Shown one piece after another: positions 59,006 to 64,000 of a DNA stretch of 64,000 nt. Source of the stretch: Bradyrhizobium guangxiense (GTDB lineage Bacteria; Pseudomonadota; Alphaproteobacteria; Rhizobiales; Xanthobacteraceae); contig NZ_CP022220.1 of NCBI RefSeq assembly GCF_004114915.1, positions 558,001 to 622,000 of the forward strand. The letters are read 5' to 3'. Within the stretch, counting starts at the first letter, position 1, and each line of letters opens with the position of its first letter. The position numbers and the translations under genes are program-made. The notes under the pieces are model-generated. The model was not told the origin of the DNA. It ran no database searches and saw only the letters and a list, made by a program, of their open reading frames with translations.

Positions 59006-59774
59006 CGCCGAACTGGCACTGCGAATAACCCGAAAGAAACACCTAGATACTACTCAGTAACTGGTTTCAAGTTATTATTACAGCCGCCTCAGGCTTTGAA
59101 CCGCAGGAGGTCATGGCCCGAAGCTGACTTGAGGCTTTAATCGTTAGGTTGTTTGGACCACAAAGAGTTGACCGTGACACTCTGCGCGGCTGGTTGGATT
59201 GACCGCAAGTGCCAGCCCTGAGTGACCCAGCAGCCCCGCTCTTCCCAACGGGGACTGTCGCAGATGCGACAGCTGTCCGCCTCATGGCGCCTTCCCTTCG
59301 GCAAATTCACTCAGACTTTCATTGTGGCACAGGTTTTGAAAGGACTTGCTCATCTGCCGGGACGGTAGAAAACGCCCCAATGACAGAGCACTACCTTACG
59401 GCACTTCGGCGCATCCTACACTGCGCACTTAACCTCAAGACTAGCTGGACAGCGTTAGCGATACTTTCTTGGAGAGAGAGACGCACCAGCGCGCGGCGCT
59501 CACTATGGCGGCTTCCGTACGTTCATCATGTCTTCTTCCAAACCAACATGCACCTTAGCACGTTGATCGCGTTTTCGTTGTCAACGGACACAGGCTCGCT
59601 TGGGCCTACCAATGACGGCACTAGCATCGAACCGGGGCACCGTATCCTGAGGGCTGCGACGCACCTGGTTCTACCTTCTTTACAGAATCAACACCTTTTG
59701 CACTCGACGCCCAACATCGCGGGACCGTGGGCTCGAGGCGGGCAGGCGTCTTCACCGAGCACGAAATACACCAA
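59006..59774. other. Gap upstream of the MATE gene
   Basis: About 770 bases. A + strand 189-codon frame (59,209-59,778) is open but reads as random sequence. Near 59,325 TGGCACAGGTTTTGA resembles a -24/-12 promoter but lacks the -12 GC. Nothing else is supported. Confidence 0.45.
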
Positions 59775-61166
59775 ATGAAGCAGCTTTCTGCCTTGCGTCG
59801 CAATCCAAGGACACGAACGGTTTTGAGTAGATTCGCTGTCGAGCTCCGTGCGACCGCGGTGTTGGCTTGGCCAATGGCACTGGCGCAGCTTGCTCAGGTC
59901 GCAATGATGGCGACGGATCTTGCCTTTGTTGGTCGTCTTGGGCCCCGGGAGCTCGCGGCCGCAGCATTGGCCACCACCCTGTATGTCATAAGCTTCACGT
60001 TCGGCGCCGGGTTACTGACGCCGATCGCACCTTTGACGGCACAATCTCTTGCCGGCAAGGGTGCGGCCGATGTGCCGCGTGCACTGCGCATGGGGCTTTG
60101 GCTGGCCCTGCTTTTCTCGTTGCCTATTATGGCTGTTTGTACGGCAGGCGAACAAGTTCTGCTCGCCCTCGGTCAGGAACATTGCGCAGCACGGCTATCT
60201 CAGCAGTACCTGCTTGGACTCGCGTGGGGCGTGACGCCAGCGCTGTGGTTTCAGGCCATTCGACATTTCATGGGCGCAGTGGGACGGCCGCAACCGATCT
60301 TCCGAATTACCCTGGCCGCTATCCCGGTCAACGCGGCCATTGTTTATCTTCTGGGCTTCGGAAAGCTCGGGCTGCCACCACTAGATCTTCTTGGCGTCGG
60401 CATTGCGACCGCCCTCGTAAATTGGGGCATGTTCGTAGCAGCTCTATGGCCCGCAATAGCTTGCCGCCCGTTCCGCGACTACCAGGTGCTTGCGCACCTG
60501 TGGCACTTCGACTGGCCGCTCCTACGAGCGATCATTTTGATCGGAGCGCCGATCTCGGTAGCAGTCATCATGCAATACGGCGTGTTCGCCGCCGCCGCAC
60601 TCCTTGTAGGTAGGATCAGCCCGAGCGCGCTTGCCGCTCATCAGATTACGATGCAGATCGCCACAATCGCCTACACGGTGCCCTTCGGCATCAGCATGGC
60701 GGCCGCAGTGCGGGTCAGTCATGCGGTCGGGCACAATGACGCCTCCGGTATCAAGCGCGCAGGCCTGGCTGCGATCCTGCTCGGTGTTTTGGCCTCTGCG
60801 CTTGTGACGGTTGGGGTCATTGCGACGCGTTTTCGGATCGCCGCGTTTTTCTTAAACAAGTCACTGAACGACACGGACACGGCAATCGGACTGACGTCAT
60901 CCCTCCTTATGGTTGCCTCAAGCTTTTTCGTAGCTGATGCAGCGCAGGTCATTGCGGGTGGCGGGCTCCGTGGGCTGAAAGACACGGCAAAACCGCTTCT
61001 GTTCGCAATCTTTGCGTACTGGCTAATCGGCTTCCCGGTCAGTTTCGCCTTGAGCTGGGTCTTTGGTGCAATTGGAGTCTGGATCGGGTTATCCGCCGGC
61101 GCAATTACCTATGCAGGTTTCCTCGTCACCCGTTTTCTGTTGCTGGCAAGTCGCTTTACTGTATAG
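59775..61166 (+). CDS. MATE-family efflux transporter
   Basis: 463 residues from the ATG at 59,775 (MKQLSALRRNPRTRTVLSRF); the frame is open to 59,727. About 12 hydrophobic segments, with the MATE signatures AWPMALAQLAQVAMMATDLA at TM1, LGPRELAAAALATTLYVISF, and the repeat-half equivalents GAPISVAVIMQYGVFAAAAL and PFGISMAAAVRVSHAVGHND. NorM-like proteins export cationic or aromatic small molecules using H+ or Na+ gradients. A weak SD (GAGCACGAAA) precedes the ATG. Position beside an acyl-CoA synthetase and ccr-like gene suggests export of a product, but that is inference. Confidence 0.92.
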   Translation: MKQLSALRRNPRTRTVLSRFAVELRATAVLAWPMALAQLAQVAMMATDLAFVGRLGPRELAAAALATTLYVISFTFGAGLLTPIAPLTAQSLAGKGAADVPRALRMGLWLALLFSLPIMAVCTAGEQVLLALGQEHCAARLSQQYLLGLAWGVTPALWFQAIRHFMGAVGRPQPIFRITLAAIPVNAAIVYLLGFGKLGLPPLDLLGVGIATALVNWGMFVAALWPAIACRPFRDYQVLAHLWHFDWPLLRAIILIGAPISVAVIMQYGVFAAAALLVGRISPSALAAHQITMQIATIAYTVPFGISMAAAVRVSHAVGHNDASGIKRAGLAAILLGVLASALVTVGVIATRFRIAAFFLNKSLNDTDTAIGLTSSLLMVASSFFVADAAQVIAGGGLRGLKDTAKPLLFAIFAYWLIGFPVSFALSWVFGAIGVWIGLSAGAITYAGFLVTRFLLLASRFTV

Positions 61167-61389
61167 GCCGCTCCTATGCCTCTTAAACCCAAGGAGAAGA
61201 TTCCGTGCTCGCGCGTGCCTCCGGGGTGAACTTCATGTTCGGCCTTTAAGCAATGAAACGCTGACTGCAGCAGCATTTTTAGCGTTTCGACGGGAGATAC
61301 TCTCATTACGAAGGCCGCCTTACGAATCGGAGGAGGCCGCCGGCCACGAAAACAGTCATACAAAAACGGGGTTGCACACCGTCCTCACC

Positions 61390-61563
61390 ATGAGCTTACC
61401 ATCGGGGCTCCCAGTGACTGAATACATCCGTCACAATCTGAGCCCCGATGGTAAGCTCACGGTGCGGGCGTCGAAACTAGCGGCCGGGATGACGCAGCCG
61501 GAACACCAGGACGAATTCCTGTGCGAAGTCCCGGAGGGTGCGAAGTTCGTATGGGATCAGTAA
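61390..61563 (+). CDS. Small protein of 57 residues, unknown
   Basis: ATG at 61,390, MSLPSGLPVTEYIRHNLSPD then GKLTVRASKLAAGMTQPEHQ and EFLCEVPEGAKFVWDQ, stop at 61,561-61,563. The frame is open far upstream, so the start is not certain. The first 20 codons overlap a 20-bp perfect inverted repeat, which may control translation. No family recognised. Confidence 0.4.
   Translation: MSLPSGLPVTEYIRHNLSPDGKLTVRASKLAAGMTQPEHQDEFLCEVPEGAKFVWDQ
61391..61459. repeat. 20-bp perfect inverted repeat over the start of a small ORF
   Basis: TGAGCTTACCATCGGGGCTC (61,391-61,410) and its exact complement (61,440-61,459), 29-base loop, no following T-run. In RNA it would hide the start codon at 61,390 and the next codons. 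Confidence 0.8.
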
Positions 61564-61822
61564 ATCGAGGGTGTGAGTGACGCTCGATGTAGATGTGATC
61601 TGTACTGCGGCCATATTCCATAGCTCGTGTGGCAGCGAGCGAACGGGGCCTTCGTTCAGAACCGTCGCTCATATAAGAGCGCGTATTCCGCTTTTAAATG
61701 ACAACGGGCAAATATCCCGGCCTCCTCGGTTGTTGATTTACTCAGCGCAGCGGCAGGGCGCTATTTTCGCGCCGTTGGCGCACGCGCAACAATAGTCCCC
61801 TTCCTACAAGGAAAGAGCGATC

Positions 61823-61981
61823 ATGGCTAAAGTCCCTCCATTCCATTCGATCAAACCCTATTCAACGAATGTCTATCATGACAACGACAAGTGCACTGAA
61901 GGCAACAACATCGAATGGCAGTATCGCCTTCTGGCGCAGCCGGTCGGCCCCGTTGCGAGCCACTGCATCCGGCTTGCCTGA
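61823..61981 (+). CDS. Small protein of 52 residues, likely conserved
   Basis: MAKVPPFHSIKPYSTNVYHD then NDKCTEGNNIEWQYRLLAQP and ends HCIRLA. SD AAGGAAAGAG 7 bases before the ATG. The composition (two Cys, CTEGNNIE, HC at the end) is unlike a chance frame; I recall similar short proteins with a CTEGNNIE block and C-terminal Cys in rhizobia and other proteobacteria. The two Cys and His might bind a metal. Function unknown. Confidence 0.65.
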   Translation: MAKVPPFHSIKPYSTNVYHDNDKCTEGNNIEWQYRLLAQPVGPVASHCIRLA

Positions 61982-62442
61982 CTTCAACGGTGGTCGTGGT
62001 GTACGGCGCAAGCAGTCCCACGCTTCGTGATTATCCAATGCGGCACCGAACAACCTTGTTGGGGAGCACGTCCGCTTCCATCACCATCGGAAGCAATATT
62101 CGCGCTTTGGCGGCCTTCTTTCCGGCGATAGTTAGCGCAAAACGCCGACAAGTCGCATCCGATATGGATTCTAGCCTGCCCGAGCCGCCCCTGTCTTCAA
62201 AGGCTCGGGTCCTGTCGCAAACGCAACACTATAGCGACCGTATCGCACCACGCTCCTCGGCGGCAGGTATTCTAATAAGTTGGGCAGTTCCGAGGTCTGT
62301 TTGGGCGAGCTACGAGATCGGTTTGCCCTTAGCAAGTCGGCACATGCAAGACAACTGTGGGTCCACGCTGCTTCAGGCCAGCCTTTGGCAAGGATTTCGC
62401 AGGAGATCCCAGCAGATATTGCCGGATTCGCCAAGAGAGCCG
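61982..62442. other. Gap between two small genes
   Basis: About 460 bases with no supported feature. Confidence 0.4.
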
Positions 62443-62664
62443 ATGCCCATCAATGATGAATTGGCTGCCATGCGTAGTCATCGTAACCGCATTCACCGCT
62501 ACAGCCAGCTCCTGGAACGCGAGCTGCCAGAGCACGATCGCAGCTATTTGGAAGGACGCTTGTCTGAAGAATGCCGCGCGCTTAGACGCCTGACAGACGC
62601 CGTTTTTCCCATCGCGCTTGGACTCCCGCGCAGAATTACTCTTTCCGTACGGTCAGCCGAGTAG
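62443..62664 (+). CDS. Small conserved-looking rhizobial protein, 73 residues
   Basis: MPINDELAAMRSHRNRIHRY then SQLLERELPEHDRSYLEGRL and SEECRALRRLTDAVFPIALG. Strongly helical, with charged heptads; rhizobia have families of short proteins with this pattern (N-terminal MP..DELA..., LL...L...ER.Y.E.RLSEE). SD AAGAGAG about 7 bases upstream. The frame is open further upstream to 61,915, but that part reads as random sequence. Confidence 0.55.
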   Translation: MPINDELAAMRSHRNRIHRYSQLLERELPEHDRSYLEGRLSEECRALRRLTDAVFPIALGLPRRITLSVRSAE

Positions 62665-62926
62665 AGTAGGCGGCTAGCACGTGGCTAAAATCCAGGTCAC
62701 GCTGCCCGACTGTGCCATACCGTAAACCCAACGGCTCGCCACTCGTAAGCTAGTCCCCCGTGAAGTAACGCGAACAGCCTGAAGTTACGGGCTAGTTCGA
62801 GGAATGCCGGCGATTGATTTTGCCGGCAATCGCGATGGCGAGGCCGATTTCCTTGCAAGATCGAATGAGGTATTCCGTCGAATTCAATCGTGATCCTCTG
62901 CTCGTCGGAGTGCATGAGCGGAGGTT

Positions 62927-63600
62927 TTGATGCGGCCACGGGAGCGGCGCGAGACCGGCGAGCAGGATCTGTTTCGCTCCCTGCTCGATCAGATCATCGA
63001 TAGAAAGCATTCGCTGGCGACGCTGGCGCGCACGGTGGATTGGGGCTTCCTGGAGCAGGCGTTCGGAATGGTCTACACGGACGGTCCTAGCCAGTCGCCG
63101 CTGCCGACGCGCTTGATCGCAGGGCTCGGGATCCTTAAGCACACCTATGACCTGTCCGACGAGGTCCTGTGCGAGCGCTGGGTGGAGAACCCCTATTACC
63201 AGTTCTTCTGCGGCGAGGAGTTCTTCCAGCACCGGCTACTGGTGTTCGATCACTCGTCGTTGAGGCGCTAGCGCAACCGTATGGGCGAGGAGCGGCTTCA
63301 GGCCCTGCTAAGAGAGCCTGTCGGTTGCCGTCAGGACCAAGGCGATCGAACCGTCGGAGTTCTCCCGGGTGATGGTCGACACGACGGTGCAGCCCAAGAA
63401 TGTGATGTTTCGGACTGATGCCAAGCTTCTGAACCGAGCGCGCGAGAAGCTGGTGCGGCTGGCGCAGCTCACCCGGGTGCGTTTACTCCAGTCCTATGCG
63501 AGGGTGGGCAAGTTCGCCCAGATAAAACATTAGCGCTACGCCCATGCCAAGCGGTTCAAGCGTGCCAGGCGGGCGCTGAGACGATGCGTACCTATTTCGG
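62927..63600 (+). pseudogene. IS5-family transposase remnant
   Basis: MMRPRERRETGEQDLFRSLL, DQIIDRKHSLATLARTVDWG, LPTRLIAGLGILKHTYDLSD and VENPYYQFFCGEEFFQH are the DUF772 N-terminal domain of IS5-type transposases. A TAG at 63,269 interrupts it; the frame then gives VMVDTTVQPKNVMF, TDAKLLNRAREKLVRLA and QSYARVGKFAQIKH up to another stop at 63,532. The C-terminal catalytic part is missing. The 250 bases before it hold no gene. Confidence 0.75.
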
Positions 63601-64000
63601 CCGGGTAATGTGTCATTGTCAAGCTCACATTTTTGAACTCTCCAACGGCAAGGTGGTAGCGCTCGTGCCGTCGCAGCTGGTCAGGGTTGCGGAGACGGCA
63701 CGGGCGCGGGTGATACATGGTTTGCCGGCCAGGCTTGGGATCGCTCGGACCGGTTGACGTCGTCGCTGGGGTCATGGTCCTTTCCGAGGTCGCGCAGCGC
63801 CTCATGATGATGTCCGGGTCGGGTGCCTCAACGTCTGCAGCGGAGTACGGTCAAGCCGCCACCAGCCGAATGAACGAGGTCGCCACAACACCGTCCCAGC
63901 TGGACATCGCCAGTCCGGCGGACCGGACCAGGAACTTCACAAATCGGATCAGGCTTCCTTCGCCTGGCCCCAGTCGAACGATGTGCCGTCTACCCAGATA
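63601..64000. other. Unassigned sequence at the window end
   Basis: About 400 bases. Frames are short and none matches a family I know. A gene continuing past the window end is possible. Confidence 0.4.

Noticed and set aside
59320..59345. Possible sigma-54 promoter (TGGCAC-N5-TTGA)
   Set aside because: The -12 element lacks the conserved GC, and no NifA-type TGT-N10-ACA site was found upstream.
59209..59778. 189-codon open frame before the MATE gene
   Set aside because: No SD, no family, and residue pattern like random GC-rich sequence; partly overlaps the MATE start.

Overview
The window is GC-rich and looks like accessory DNA of a rhizobium: a symbiosis island or symbiotic plasmid of the Bradyrhizobium / Mesorhizobium / Sinorhizobium kind. 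The main reasons are the dense layering of IS66, IS21, IS3, IS110, IS256, IS5, IS630 and IS91-type elements, RIT-type recombinase trios and group II introns, and a peptide/amino-acid utilisation cluster that, from memory, resembles the y4t/y4u genes on the symbiotic plasmid of strain NGR234. I saw no nod, nif or fix gene, no tRNA and no CRISPR array, so the assignment to a symbiotic region is inference.

Layout. 1-400 holds the end of an oligopeptide ABC transporter ATPase. 400-10,000 is an IS graveyard with one well preserved IS21 (istA/istB), one complete IS110 with a highly structured non-coding flank, a truncated DDE element (copy 1 of a pair), and remnants of IS66, IS256, IS21 and a LysR regulator. 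10,235-18,323 is the largest block of cargo genes: an M20 amidohydrolase, a decayed M24 peptidase, alanine dehydrogenase, an Lrp/AsnC regulator, an aldehyde dehydrogenase and a class III aminotransferase. These could form one route: peptide or N-acyl substrate is imported and hydrolysed, the freed omega-amine is transaminated with pyruvate, the aldehyde is oxidised, and alanine dehydrogenase regenerates pyruvate.

18,760-44,550 is almost pure mobile DNA. Highlights are an IS66 element interrupted antisense by a group II intron that is itself interrupted by copy 2 of the DDE element (with an 8-bp target duplication); a second IS66 with passenger gene UPF0149; a decayed large serine recombinase with a duplicated C-terminal domain; a three-piece scrambled IS110; an IS256; an IS91-like element with its own tyrosine recombinase; and a second group II intron 3' end, with a clear domain V, in another IS66 copy. 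44,611-46,661 is a small cargo island with two intact genes (a C45-family acyltransferase/peptidase and a GNAT-like protein).

46,870-54,680 carries the 3' half of an IS21 element whose 5' half lies inverted at 36.2-39.8 kb, followed by an IS66 element whose tnpC is split by a RIT element (three tyrosine recombinase genes in overlapping order between long inverted repeats). Both the IS21 and the IS66 it sits in are split consistently, which points to one inversion of about 10.7 kb. 54,721-61,166 holds a crotonyl-CoA carboxylase/reductase homologue, an acyl-CoA synthetase and a MATE exporter, a possible small-molecule locus. 61,390-62,664 holds three small ORFs, one beginning within a 20-bp perfect inverted repeat. 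The window ends in an IS5-type remnant and unassigned sequence.

Most transposase genes here are frameshifted or truncated; the intact cargo genes are the exceptions.
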